Positions 1 to 10,366 of a stretch of DNA of 39,653 nucleotides are shown piece by piece. The stretch is from Microaerobacter geothermalis (GTDB lineage Bacteria; Bacillota; Bacilli; DSM-22679), in NCBI RefSeq assembly GCF_021608135.1, contig NZ_JAKIHL010000034.1:1-39653 (forward strand). Direction: 5' to 3'. The notes under the pieces are model-generated. The model ran no database searches. It was not told the origin of the DNA and saw nothing but the letters and a program-made list of their open reading frames with translations. Position 1 is the stretch's first letter. Each line of letters begins with the position of its first letter. Position numbers and translations under genes: made by a program.

Positions 1-146
1 AAGTTTAATCTGCTCTTCTATCCTTATGAGTCCCTTAGACTCTTCCTTACTCCATTTGAATCTTCAGGGTTCGCTTGGCTTCTGCACTGTTCAGTTTTCA
101 AGGTACATCTTTCTTCCTTCCCTCTTCGCCGCCCCATCGCGGCGAC
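1..146 (-). other. 5' leader of an rRNA operon (pre-16S region), running off the window
   Basis: There is no coding capacity here. Read on the minus strand, the region downstream of the P2 promoter contains CTTGAAAACTGAACA (about 91-105), a sequence typical of the pre-16S leader of Bacillales rrn operons. A GC-rich inverted repeat (GCCGC...GCGGC, about 128-145) lies just after the predicted start. The 16S gene itself is not reached. In B. subtilis an rRNA operon also follows lysS, which agrees. The leader assignment rests on the short motif and the tandem promoters, not on rRNA sequence. Confidence 0.65.
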
Positions 147-153
147 AAGAAAT

Positions 154-182
154 AATATATCATGTTTGATAAGAATTTGCAA
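154..182 (-). promoter_or_regulatory. rRNA operon promoter P2 (sigma-A)
   Basis: On the minus strand TTGCAA (177-182) and TATATT (154-159) are separated by exactly 17 bases. A G lies about 8 bases downstream (146), which would suit GTP-initiated, growth-rate-controlled rRNA transcription. Confidence 0.65.
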
Positions 183-249
183 GAGGAAATTTTTTGTTTT
201 GAAACTTTATCTTCTCGTTCTTGCCTGCCCCCTTGCAGCGACATGTTGT

Positions 250-278
250 AATGTATCATTTTTTCATCCGAAAATCAA
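250..278 (-). promoter_or_regulatory. rRNA operon promoter P1 (sigma-A)
   Basis: On the minus strand TTGATT (273-278) and TACATT (250-255) have a 17-base spacer. It lies about 96 bases upstream of P2, close to the P1-P2 spacing of Bacillus rrn operons. Confidence 0.6.
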
Positions 279-326
279 TGGTAATTTCATGTAATTGCAA
301 GGAGTAGCGGTTAGTCATTGAGTATA

Positions 327-361
327 AAACGTTACCCCGGGAAAAACCCAGGGCAATGTTT
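327..361 (-). terminator. Terminator of the greA-lysS transcript
   Basis: A long hairpin lies just after the lysS stop. The arms run from AAAC...CCCTGGG to CCCGGGG...GTTT, with a TTTTT loop, two G-T pairs and one mismatch, and the 3' side continues into TTTTAT. It separates lysS from the rRNA promoters downstream. Confidence 0.7.
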
Positions 362-381
362 ATCACTATTTAAAAATCCAA

Positions 382-2378
<1,997 letters not shown>

Positions 2379-2471
2379 GTTATTCCCCCCGTTTTTAAGG
2401 ACTTTACCATAGGATTATATGTAAACCATCAAGAGCCTATGTGTAGTAATTAACATTTTATGATTATGAAG

Positions 2472-2497
2472 AACTGCCAGTGGTGTCACTGGCAGTT
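2472..2497 (-). promoter_or_regulatory. Perfect 11-bp hairpin in the greA leader
   Basis: The arms AACTGCCAGTG and CACTGGCAGTT match at all 11 positions around a 4-base loop. The structure begins about 14 bases after the predicted transcription start of greA. There is no U-run after it on either strand, so it does not look like an ordinary terminator of dusB. A leader structure affecting elongation or RNA stability is an inference. Confidence 0.5.
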
Positions 2498-2517
2498 GCT
2501 CTTGTAGCCTGCTCGAT

Positions 2518-2546
2518 ATTATATGGTATCTGTATTCGGTTGTCAA
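2518..2546 (-). promoter_or_regulatory. Consensus sigma-A promoter of greA-lysS
   Basis: TTGACA (2541-2546), 17 bases, TATAAT (2518-2523): a perfect match on the minus strand, directly after the dusB stop. The expected start lies near 2511. Confidence 0.85.
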
Positions 2547-2558
2547 CAATTCCTGGAT

Positions 2559-3578
2559 TTAGTGAAGCGTCTTTGGCCGATGAACTTGGTCCATATTTTC
2601 TAACTGTTCAACAAAATCCAAAAGAATTCGGGCCATTCCCTCTCTGGTAGTCTGTTCATTTACTTTTTCCCTTACCTGTGCAGCACCCTTTAATCCCTTT
2701 ATATACCATGCTGCATGCTTTCTCATCTCTAAGACCGCCATTTTTTCCCCCTTTATTTTTATTAAACGATCCATATGAAGAAGAGCAATATTTATTTTTT
2801 CCTTTGCTGTAGGTTCCGGAAGCAATTCCCCTTTTGTCAAATAATGAACGGTCCGATACAACATCCATGGGTTGCCTAATGCTGCCCGCCCAATCATCAC
2901 GCCATCACAGCCGGTATGATCAATTAATCGTTTTGCATCTTCCGGAGAAAATACGTCGCCATTTCCAATAACAGGTATGGATACTGCTTCCTTCACTTCT
3001 TTAATAATGTCCCAATTCGCTTTACCGCTATACATCTGTTCTCTCGTTCTGCCGTGTATAGTGACGGCTTGTCCTCCTGCACGCTCTACGGCCCTTGCAT
3101 TTTCAACAGCAAAGATATGCTGATTATCCCATCCCATCCGCATTTTTACGGTAACCGGTTTATGAACAACCTTGACAACAGCTGATACCATTTCCTCAAT
3201 TTTTCGGGGATCAAGAAGCCATTTTGCACCTGCATCACATTTGGTGATTTTAGGAACAGGACAACCCATATTAATGTCGATAATATCCGCGTTCGTCTCA
3301 GTATCGACAATCTTTGCCGCTTCCACCAGAGAATCCTTGTCTCCACCAAATATCTGTAAGCTTAAGGGTTTTTCCCTTTCATCTACATAAAGCATACGAA
3401 TAGTTCTTTCATTTCCGTGCAGAATGGCCTTGTCACTTACCATTTCAGCACAGACCAAACCTGTTCCAAATTCCTTAGCAATCAAACGGAATGCAGGGTT
3501 ACAAACCCCTGCCATCGGTGCCAATACAACATTATTATTTAAAACAATATCTCCGATTTTCATGTTGTTCACCCACAA
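2559..3578 (-). CDS. dusB: tRNA-dihydrouridine synthase, DusB type
   Basis: FMN-dependent reduction of specific uridines in tRNA. A TIM-barrel N-terminal part carries APMAGVCNPAFR and the catalytic cysteine in NMGCPVPKITKCDAGAKW (C106). VTVKMRMGW and GNGDVFSPEDA are FMN and tRNA site motifs, and a helical C-terminal domain follows. The start is taken as TTG because AAAGGAG sits 7 bases upstream; the internal ATG at 3563 lies 22 bases from the SD. The gene overlaps the end of folK by 44 bases, which suggests coupled translation. It is the last gene of the folate operon. B. subtilis has yazB between folK and dusB; here it is absent. Confidence 0.94.
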   Translation of the reverse strand: MWVNNMKIGDIVLNNNVVLAPMAGVCNPAFRLIAKEFGTGLVCAEMVSDKAILHGNERTIRMLYVDEREKPLSLQIFGGDKDSLVEAAKIVDTETNADIIDINMGCPVPKITKCDAGAKWLLDPRKIEEMVSAVVKVVHKPVTVKMRMGWDNQHIFAVENARAVERAGGQAVTIHGRTREQMYSGKANWDIIKEVKEAVSIPVIGNGDVFSPEDAKRLIDHTGCDGVMIGRAALGNPWMLYRTVHYLTKGELLPEPTAKEKINIALLHMDRLIKIKGEKMAVLEMRKHAAWYIKGLKGAAQVREKVNEQTTREGMARILLDFVEQLENMDQVHRPKTLH

Positions 3579-4074
3579 TTTGAATCTCCTTTAACGGGGT
3601 AATTCCCCTGATATTGATCGTCTTAGCCAGCTCTTTCACGGACTTCCCTAAGCCGGGAATCATCAGATCAGGATTCAGATCCATTAACGGAATTATCACA
3701 AAAGCTCGTTCAATCATTCTCGGATGGGGAATGATTAAATCAGGCCGATTTATTTCTAGTTTATCATATAATAAGATATCTATATCGATCGTTCTCGGCC
3801 CCCACTTTAATTTTCTTTCTCTACCTAATGATTTCTCAATGAATAATAATCGGTAAAGCAGTGCTTCAGGTTCCAAATACGTATTTATTTCAATAACCAT
3901 ATTCAGGAAAGGAGGCTGCTCAATATACCCCACTGGTTCTGTTTCATAAACAGAAGATAATTTGGTAACCTCCATCTCATTATTAGAGTTGATAAGTTCC
4001 AAAGCTTTTATCAGCTGATCTTCCCTATCTCCAATATTAGCTCCCAACCCCAGATAAGCTTTACACGGTTTCAT
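3535..4074 (-). CDS. folK: 2-amino-4-hydroxy-6-hydroxymethyldihydropteridine pyrophosphokinase (HPPK)
   Basis: Transfers pyrophosphate from ATP to 6-hydroxymethyl-dihydropterin, giving the substrate of FolP. The family signatures are present: GLGANIGDR at the N-terminus, VYETEPVGY, and the metal- and ATP-binding block KWGPRTIDIDILLY followed by PHPRMIERAFV. At 179 residues it is slightly longer than usual; the extra part is the C-terminal tail that overlaps dusB. An AGGAGGGG SD precedes the ATG, and the start overlaps the folB end by 14 bases. Confidence 0.96.
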   Translation of the reverse strand: MKPCKAYLGLGANIGDREDQLIKALELINSNNEMEVTKLSSVYETEPVGYIEQPPFLNMVIEINTYLEPEALLYRLLFIEKSLGRERKLKWGPRTIDIDILLYDKLEINRPDLIIPHPRMIERAFVIIPLMDLNPDLMIPGLGKSVKELAKTINIRGITPLKEIQIVGEQHENRRYCFK

Positions 4075-4426
4075 GACCCCTCCTGATTTGAACTGAAATA
4101 TAATCTAGATTCCCATCAATAGGCGGGTTAGGTTTAATTACTTCTACATCTACATTCTCAATAGGATAGTGAAATAAAAGCTTTTGGGCTATTCTTTCCG
4201 CTAGGGATTCAATCAGCTGATATGTTTCACCCTTCACGATATCCTCTACGACATGATAAATTTCCGCATAATTAACGGTTTCTGACAGATCGTCACTCTT
4301 CCCGGCTTTAGATAAATCTAAGGACAAGGTAAGGTTAATGATGTACCTTTGACCTAACTTGTTTTCTTCTGGAAATACACCATGATATGCGAAAAATTGT
4401 AACCCTCGTAAGTGAATCTGATCCAT
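4061..4426 (-). CDS. folB: Dihydroneopterin aldolase
   Basis: Cleaves 7,8-dihydroneopterin to 6-hydroxymethyl-dihydropterin and glycolaldehyde, the step before FolK. The 121 residues carry the family features: an N-terminal DQIHLRGLQFFAYHGV with the conserved tyrosine and histidine, ENKLGQRY, a central ESLAERIAQKLL helix, and a C-terminal KPNPPI with the catalytic lysine. AAGGAG lies 9 bases from the ATG. The gene sits 4 bases from folP and overlaps folK, as in a tightly packed operon. Confidence 0.96.
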   Translation of the reverse strand: MDQIHLRGLQFFAYHGVFPEENKLGQRYIINLTLSLDLSKAGKSDDLSETVNYAEIYHVVEDIVKGETYQLIESLAERIAQKLLFHYPIENVDVEVIKPNPPIDGNLDYISVQIRRGHETV

Positions 4427-4430
4427 TCTA

Positions 4431-5618
4431 TTATCTCCTTATCATCGCATCCGTCATACGACAGACGCGAACCATTTCTTTTACATCATGGACTCTTACA
4501 ATTTGTGCACCTTTCATGATCCCTACTACAAGGGTGGCGGCTGTCCCTTCTACCCTTTGATCCACAGGAAGATGAAGAGTATTGCCGATCATTGATTTCC
4601 TAGAAGTTCCCAGTAAAAGAGGATACCCTAGAGATGAGAAAATTTCCAGACGCCTCATGACTTCAAGGTTGTCCTCATAGGTCTTACCAAACCCTATTCC
4701 AGGGTCTACGATAATCTTTTCCTTATGAATTCCAGCTTCCAAAGCCAACTGAATGCTTCTTCGCAAATCCTTTACCATATCATCAATTAGATTGGTGTAA
4801 TCAGCGGTTTCCCGGTTATGCATCAGGATAATGGGAACATCTAATTGGGCAGCTGTCTTTGCCATACTTAGGTCTGCTTTGCAGCCCCAAACATCATTGA
4901 TGAGATGAGCTCCAGCTTCAACTGCTTTCCTAGCAACCTCTGCTTTATAAGTATCTATGGAAATGGGAACATCCACCTCCTTGGAAAGAGCCTCAATAAC
5001 TGGGATGACCCTCCGAACCTCCTCTTCCAAGGGTACTGGGAGGTGTCCAGGTCTTGTTGACTCACCACCTATATCTAGAATGTCTGCCCCCTCTAAAACG
5101 AGTTGTTTCCCATGTTGAACGGCTCGTTCCAAATCATCATATTTTCCGCCATCAGAAAAAGAATCCGGCGTTACATTTACAATTCCCATTACAAGCGTTT
5201 TTCTTCCAAGTTCAAGAACTTTTCCCCGGCAATCAAGGGATCTTACATCCTTGCCCCTTTCCCTGGACAATAAAAATTCCTCTAATTCCTCAGCCATTCT
5301 TTTTAATCCAAAGGGCTGGCTTTTTAATTTCCTTATCACTTCCCTCAATTGCTTCAGAGTAGCGATCAGAATCACATCGGAATGATCCTTCTTCAATGTG
5401 GAAACCAGTTTATGGACAACGGCATCTCCACCTTTAGACAACATCTCCTGCTTCAATATATTGGCTTGAATTAAAGATACATTTTGAAGATGAATGAACA
5501 AAGACTCAGCTTTTGGAGCCATCAGGTGAATTCCCCCAACATCAGCTCCTATCTCCTTCATGTAATCCATAATATCTAACTGATTTTCTGGAAACAGCTG
5601 ATATGGGTTATATTTCAT
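4431..5618 (-). CDS. folP: Dihydropteroate synthase with long N-terminal extension
   Basis: Joins p-aminobenzoate to the pterin pyrophosphate to make dihydropteroate; the sulfonamide target. The catalytic core begins near residue 142 with VMGIVNVTPDSFSDGG and includes DIGGESTRPG, DTYKAEVAR, LINDVWG, DPGIGFGKT and LLGTSRKS. About 130 residues precede the core (LMAPKAESL, NILKQEMLSKGGDAVV), unlike the roughly 285-residue B. subtilis enzyme. From memory, similar long forms occur in clostridia. The ATG at 5618 is chosen because AGGAG lies 7 bases upstream; an in-frame TTG at 5654 would add 12 residues but has no SD. The protein is then 395 residues. Confidence 0.94.
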   Translation of the reverse strand: MKYNPYQLFPENQLDIMDYMKEIGADVGGIHLMAPKAESLFIHLQNVSLIQANILKQEMLSKGGDAVVHKLVSTLKKDHSDVILIATLKQLREVIRKLKSQPFGLKRMAEELEEFLLSRERGKDVRSLDCRGKVLELGRKTLVMGIVNVTPDSFSDGGKYDDLERAVQHGKQLVLEGADILDIGGESTRPGHLPVPLEEEVRRVIPVIEALSKEVDVPISIDTYKAEVARKAVEAGAHLINDVWGCKADLSMAKTAAQLDVPIILMHNRETADYTNLIDDMVKDLRRSIQLALEAGIHKEKIIVDPGIGFGKTYEDNLEVMRRLEIFSSLGYPLLLGTSRKSMIGNTLHLPVDQRVEGTAATLVVGIMKGAQIVRVHDVKEMVRVCRMTDAMIRR

Positions 5619-5650
5619 CTCAATTCTCCTCACAGAATTCATTTTTATTT

Positions 5651-6496
5651 TCAAATATTACGATAAGAATTTAAATCATACACATATTTCTTATATTCAC
5701 CATGCAAAAATGAGCTTAGCGGATGTTTGTCCCATATCCGGTTCTGGATGAAGGAAATCGGCACAATTTCCTGGACGGAATTTGTTATAAACACCTCTTC
5801 AGAGGTTTCCAACTCCTCCAACTTATATAATCCTTCCTGAAATGGAATGCCTAGTTTGCGGGCCAAAGCCATTACAAATTTTCGTGTAACACCTGGCAAA
5901 ATGCCCGTCTCGAGGGATGGGGTATGAAGAATTCCTGATTTCACAAAGAAAATATTGCTGACAATTCCTTCTGCTATATACCCTTCACGAGTCAAAAAAA
6001 GTCCTTCCATATGAGGTTGGTTGCCCAGTTCTCTTTTCCCAATTCTATTATTAATAAAGGATGCCTTATATCTTTGATATCCTTCCGGTGTATTTCTAGG
6101 TACGTTTAAAGGAATTAACCCTTTTTTGTTACTTCTTGTTTGCTTTAAAGGGGTTGCCATCACAATGACCTGAGGCGAATGATATTCACCGTAAGGAATC
6201 CCCAATTCCTCAATTCCTGCAGTGACAGTCACCCGTATATAAGCCTGATTTAATTCATTGGAATAGGCAGTAAACTGGATCATTTCGATAAAATCTTCAT
6301 CTGTAAATGGACATTTTACACCCAATTCAACAAGGGCAGATGACAATCGTAAATAATGGTCTTTATAAAGAAAAGGAAATCCGTCATACAACCGTAATGT
6401 TTCAAAAACGGAAATACCATATAACAAGCCGTGGTCCATTACGGAACAAACGGCTTCATCTCTATTGTACAATTTCCCATTCAGTAAAATCTTCAT
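5651..6496 (-). CDS. pabC: 4-amino-4-deoxychorismate lyase (PLP class IV)
   Basis: Releases pyruvate from aminodeoxychorismate to give p-aminobenzoate. It is a 281-residue fold-type IV PLP protein: N-terminal DHGLLYGISVFETLR, the Schiff-base lysine at K144 (RYKAS), the E and N of the cofactor loop in AEGIVSNIFF, and the phosphate-binding turn TGILPGVTR. Related sequences are branched-chain and D-amino acid transaminases; the position between pabA and folP decides for PabC. A modest AGGG SD precedes the ATG. Confidence 0.92.
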   Translation of the reverse strand: MKILLNGKLYNRDEAVCSVMDHGLLYGISVFETLRLYDGFPFLYKDHYLRLSSALVELGVKCPFTDEDFIEMIQFTAYSNELNQAYIRVTVTAGIEELGIPYGEYHSPQVIVMATPLKQTRSNKKGLIPLNVPRNTPEGYQRYKASFINNRIGKRELGNQPHMEGLFLTREGYIAEGIVSNIFFVKSGILHTPSLETGILPGVTRKFVMALARKLGIPFQEGLYKLEELETSEEVFITNSVQEIVPISFIQNRIWDKHPLSSFLHGEYKKYVYDLNSYRNI

Positions 6497-6505
6497 AAAA
6501 TTACC

Positions 6506-7078
6506 CTATTTCTTATAGTTCATTAAGAAATTTTGAAGCAGCTGCTTTCCATAATCTGTAATAATTGATTCAGGGTGAAATTGAACCCCCTCCACCGCTA
6601 ATTCACGGTGTCTGATTCCCATAATCTCCCCTTGATCAGTCCAAGCACTGATTTCCAATACAGGAGGAAGGGTTTCCCTTCGCACAATAAGGGAATGGTA
6701 TCTTGTTGCTCGAAAAGGTGAAGGAATTCCATCAAAAATTGTCTTCCCATCATGAAGTATTTCTGATGTTTTTCCATGCATCAATCTGTCAGCACGTACA
6801 ACCTCTCCCCCAAATACCTGAGCAATAGCTTGATGCCCAAGACAGACCCCAAATATGGGTATTTTCCCGGAAAAATACCGAATTGCTTCAAGACTGATTC
6901 CTGCTTCATTAGGAGTACAGGGTCCGGGGGAAATCATGATGAAATCCGGGTCTAATTCTTCTATCTCCGTTAAACGAATTTCATCATTGCGATAAACCTT
7001 CAACTCTTCACCAATTTCACCAAGATATTGGACTAAATTATAAGTAAACGAATCGTAATTATCAATCATCAATATCAT
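6506..7078 (-). CDS. pabA: Aminodeoxychorismate synthase glutaminase subunit (likely shared with anthranilate synthase)
   Basis: A class I glutamine amidotransferase that supplies ammonia to PabB. It has [11 protein letters not shown] at the N-terminus, the oxyanion segment [12 protein letters not shown], the catalytic C79 in GVCLGHQAI, and the His-Glu pair in QFHPESI. In B. subtilis the equivalent subunit also serves TrpE; no trp genes are in this window, so that dual role is inferred from the family. GGAGG of the SD overlaps the end of pabB. Confidence 0.95.
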   Translation of the reverse strand: MILMIDNYDSFTYNLVQYLGEIGEELKVYRNDEIRLTEIEELDPDFIMISPGPCTPNEAGISLEAIRYFSGKIPIFGVCLGHQAIAQVFGGEVVRADRLMHGKTSEILHDGKTIFDGIPSPFRATRYHSLIVRRETLPPVLEISAWTDQGEIMGIRHRELAVEGVQFHPESIITDYGKQLLQNFLMNYKK

Positions 7079-7084
7079 AGCGGC

Positions 7085-8545
7085 TCATCCTCCAACCTCA
7101 ACTCTTCGATTCTCTTCTACGCTCAACTCAACGGCTTTCCATAAAGCTTGTCCTTTTTTTAAGGATTCATAGTACTCCTTCTCCGGCTCAGAGTCAATAA
7201 CTATTCCCGCTCCTGCTTGGACATGTCCGATGTTATTCTTGGCAATTAAGGTCCGAATGACAATATTCATTTCCATATTCCCATTATAGCCTATCCATCC
7301 AATAGATCCTGTATAAATTCCTCTTTTCACTTTTTCTAATTCCTCTATAATTTCCATGGTTCTCACTTTTGGTGCCCCGGTTATGGTCCCTCCCGGAAAA
7401 AAAGCCTTGATAATTTCTATATTGGTCTTATCAGGCAATAGGATCCCTTCTACTTGGGAAACAATGTGCATGACATGCGAGTACTCTTCAATCGCCATTA
7501 ATTCAGTAACCTGCACACTTCCATATCTGGATACCTTTCCTAAATCATTTCTTTCAAGATCAACAAGCATAATATGTTCGGCTCTTTCTTTTTCGTTTTC
7601 AATCAATTCTTTAGACAGTATTAAGTCTTCTTCTCTGGAATCCCCACGCCTCCTTGTGCCAGCAATTGGCCTGGTTACAAGCCGGTCTCCTATCCTTCTG
7701 ACAAGAAGTTCCGGCGATCCACATACCAATTGAAAATCTCCAAAAGAAAGATAACCCATATATGGTGAAGGATTAATTTCTCTTAGTTTACAATATATAT
7801 CGAAAGGATGCACATCAAGCCTCTGGGAACGTCTTAATGACAAGTTCACTTGAAACACGTCTCCGGCAGAAATATAATTCTGCACCTTTCTTACAGCCTC
7901 TTCAAACTCATCCTTTTGAAAGGAGTAGGAGACATCACAAATGGAGTTGCCGGATAATTTGGGTTTCCACAACGGACGCTCCTCTTTTCTTTCCCCATTT
8001 ACGATTTGCTCAAGGTATTTTAATCTACATTCAGCATCCCTTTTTAATTCCTCTCCAGGTTCAACAGGTAAGGCTACCAAAACCAGTACTTTCTGCTCTT
8101 TATGATCTACAATAATCAGCTCATCGGCAACCATGAAATAAAAATCAGGTAATAGCAGATCATCTATCGCTTTATCCTGAATATTTTCAATGTGTTTAAC
8201 CATATCATAACTGAAATATCCAACTGCCCCACCTGTCCACGGAAGATCATGGGAGCCTTCAGATGAACTCCAATCTTTCATCCAACTTTGTAAAAATGAA
8301 AAAGGGTCCCCTATTTTTGTCTGGCTAATCCCATGATGAACTCTTGTGTTTATTTTATTCTTGCCGTAAACAATTTCCCCGCCTCCTTTGCCAATATACG
8401 TATAGCGACCGGATTGACCACTTTCTAAAAGGAAAGAATGTGGATAAACCCCTGCCCAGGATTTAAACCAGTAGACTGGATCGATTCCATTTTGGGGGAT
8501 TACTTCTCTAAGCAGGAGTTCCCACACTTTTTTTGTTCTTTTCAC
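7085..8545 (-). CDS. pabB: Aminodeoxychorismate synthase component I
   Basis: Aminates chorismate to 4-amino-4-deoxychorismate with ammonia from PabA. It has the chorismate-binding domain of the TrpE/PabB/MenF family: RPIAGTRRRG, LSKELIENEKERAEH, MLVDLERNDLG, FFPGGTITGAPK and GIYTGSIGW. The operon context makes it PabB rather than TrpE. GTG at 8545 is preferred because GAGGGG lies 7 bases upstream, giving 486 residues. An in-frame ATG at 8584 would add 13 residues and overlap the previous gene, but has no SD. B. subtilis has cysK just upstream; it is absent here. Confidence 0.94.
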   Translation of the reverse strand: MKRTKKVWELLLREVIPQNGIDPVYWFKSWAGVYPHSFLLESGQSGRYTYIGKGGGEIVYGKNKINTRVHHGISQTKIGDPFSFLQSWMKDWSSSEGSHDLPWTGGAVGYFSYDMVKHIENIQDKAIDDLLLPDFYFMVADELIIVDHKEQKVLVLVALPVEPGEELKRDAECRLKYLEQIVNGERKEERPLWKPKLSGNSICDVSYSFQKDEFEEAVRKVQNYISAGDVFQVNLSLRRSQRLDVHPFDIYCKLREINPSPYMGYLSFGDFQLVCGSPELLVRRIGDRLVTRPIAGTRRRGDSREEDLILSKELIENEKERAEHIMLVDLERNDLGKVSRYGSVQVTELMAIEEYSHVMHIVSQVEGILLPDKTNIEIIKAFFPGGTITGAPKVRTMEIIEELEKVKRGIYTGSIGWIGYNGNMEMNIVIRTLIAKNNIGHVQAGAGIVIDSEPEKEYYESLKKGQALWKAVELSVEENRRVEVGG

Positions 8546-8567
8546 ACCATTTCCCCTCACATTCGTG

Positions 8568-9470
8568 TCACTTACCATTATCATTAATCAATATTTGTGC
8601 CTTGGCCTGTTTTCTTAATTGATCCAACACTTGCGGTAAGGATGGAACTTGGGATAAGGCAATTTCTTTTCTGATGGTATCTTTGACTTCATCCAAAGGG
8701 ATGATCCTTTCCTTTACTTTCTCTGTTACTTTTAAAATGACAAAGCCTTTTTCCACAGGAATTGGTGAACTGATTTCCCCTTCTTTGAGGGAAAAGGCGA
8801 CCTCTAAAAAGGAAGGATCAAAGTAGGAATCATTTAATGAAATGAAACCTAAATCCCCTCCCTGATTAGCCGTTAAAAGATCCATTGATCTCTCCTTTGC
8901 CAAGGTAGAAAAGTCTGTACCCTCTTCCAATTCTCTTATCACCTGTTTTGCTTCTTCTTCAGTCGAGACAACTATCTGCCAGGCATGAACTTTTTCAGGT
9001 TCTTGAAACAAATAAAGATTGTTATTGTAGTATTCCTCTATTTCCGGATCAGAAACAACAACATCTTTGGTGGCCAATTTTTCCCACGTTAAATAATAGC
9101 GCATATCCTCTTTCAACTGTTCCAAAGTTGTTCCTGATTGCTCCTTTAATGAGTTGAGAAACTGTTCATCATTTTCATATGCCTTTCTCATTTTCTGGAT
9201 TTCCTGTTCAATTTCCTTGTCAGAGACAGTAATCCCTAATCGATTGGCTTCAGAGAAAACCACTTTTCTGTCGATCATATCCTGAAGAACCTGTTCACCG
9301 TAATCTTCTTTTAATTGATTTAGCCACATTAATTCTGTGATGATTTCATCCCCGACTGAAGCAACAGGAACATCCATCTTCTCCTTCCTGTCTGGCAAAA
9401 AATATCCGATTGATAAGCCTAAAACAAAAACTAAAAGAATAATAATTCCCCGCATCCATCCGCTCTTCAT
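8568..9470 (-). CDS. Membrane-anchored PpiC-type peptidyl-prolyl isomerase (YacD-like)
   Basis: A probable extracytoplasmic foldase. One N-terminal membrane segment (about 8-25, IIILLVFVLGLSIGYFL) is followed directly by charged residues with no lipobox cysteine, so it is anchored by the helix, not by lipid. A SurA/PrsA-like helical region comes next, then a parvulin domain near 160-255 (HAWQIVVSTEEEAK, GGDLGFIS, PIPVEKGFVILKV). B. subtilis has yacD at the same place between hslO and the pab genes. The role in folding exported proteins is inferred from the domain. A strong GAGGAG SD precedes the ATG. Confidence 0.85.
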   Translation of the reverse strand: MKSGWMRGIIILLVFVLGLSIGYFLPDRKEKMDVPVASVGDEIITELMWLNQLKEDYGEQVLQDMIDRKVVFSEANRLGITVSDKEIEQEIQKMRKAYENDEQFLNSLKEQSGTTLEQLKEDMRYYLTWEKLATKDVVVSDPEIEEYYNNNLYLFQEPEKVHAWQIVVSTEEEAKQVIRELEEGTDFSTLAKERSMDLLTANQGGDLGFISLNDSYFDPSFLEVAFSLKEGEISSPIPVEKGFVILKVTEKVKERIIPLDEVKDTIRKEIALSQVPSLPQVLDQLRKQAKAQILINDNGK

Positions 9471-9483
9471 ATGGCTCTCCTCT

Positions 9484-10365
9484 TTAACAATTTAATTGTT
9501 CCAAAAATCTTTCTATCTCTTGCTTTTTAAATACATATTTTTCATTGCAAAATTGACAAATGATCTCTGTTTCTTGTTCATTTTTTATCATGTCATTCAA
9601 CTCTTCACGGCCCAAGCTAACTAACATATTCTTCACTCTCTCTACAGAGCAGCGACATGAAAAATAAAGGCTTCTTCTCTCTAATATTTTTAGATCATCA
9701 GTCAGAATATTCTTTAGCATTTCTTCGGGTGTCAGTCCTTCCTCGATCAGTCGAGATACGGAATCGATTTGTGAAATCCTTTCCTCAATTGAGTCAATGA
9801 CATGATCATCCGCTTGAGGCATGACTTGGATGATAAAACCGCCTGCGGCTCTTACTGACCCATCGGTCTCAACAATTACCCCTAGTCCTACAGCTGAAGG
9901 GGTTTGCTCAGATTTTGCAAAGTAGTAAGTAAAATCTTCTCCCAACTCTCCTGAAACGATTGGAATACTTCCTCTGTATGGCTCCTTTAACCCTAAGTCC
10001 TTAATCACATAGATAAAACCTTCTCTTCCCACGGCGCCGGCAACATCTAATTTTCCCTTTTCATTTAGGGGTAAATTCACATGAGGATGATGAACATAAC
10101 CCCTAACTTCCCCTTTTCCATTTGCGTCAACCACAATATGTCCCAAGGGTCCATTTCCTTTGATCTGGATGGTTAACTGGTCTTTTTCACTTTTTAACAT
10201 GGCTCCCATCATCGCCCCTGCTGAAATCGCTCTACCCATAGCAGCAGTGGCTGTAGGCCAAGTACCATGCCTCCTTCTTATTTCATCTGCCAGGCGGGTT
10301 GAGCGGCATGAATACGCTCTAATCTGTCCTGAATAAGCGGTTGCCTTTATCAAATAATCTGACAT
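9484..10365 (-). CDS. hslO: Redox-regulated chaperone Hsp33
   Basis: A cytoplasmic holdase activated by oxidative unfolding. The four zinc-binding cysteines are present as CRC (237/239) and CQFC (270/273) near the C-terminus of the 293-residue protein; a further cysteine is the last residue. ATG at 10365 is chosen because AGGGGG lies 7 bases upstream and the length matches B. subtilis HslO; an ATG 24 bases further out lacks an SD and would overlap coaX. One base separates it from the coaX stop codon. Confidence 0.95.
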   Translation of the reverse strand: MSDYLIKATAYSGQIRAYSCRSTRLADEIRRRHGTWPTATAAMGRAISAGAMMGAMLKSEKDQLTIQIKGNGPLGHIVVDANGKGEVRGYVHHPHVNLPLNEKGKLDVAGAVGREGFIYVIKDLGLKEPYRGSIPIVSGELGEDFTYYFAKSEQTPSAVGLGVIVETDGSVRAAGGFIIQVMPQADDHVIDSIEERISQIDSVSRLIEEGLTPEEMLKNILTDDLKILERRSLYFSCRCSVERVKNMLVSLGREELNDMIKNEQETEIICQFCNEKYVFKKQEIERFLEQLNC

Positions 10366-10366
10366 C

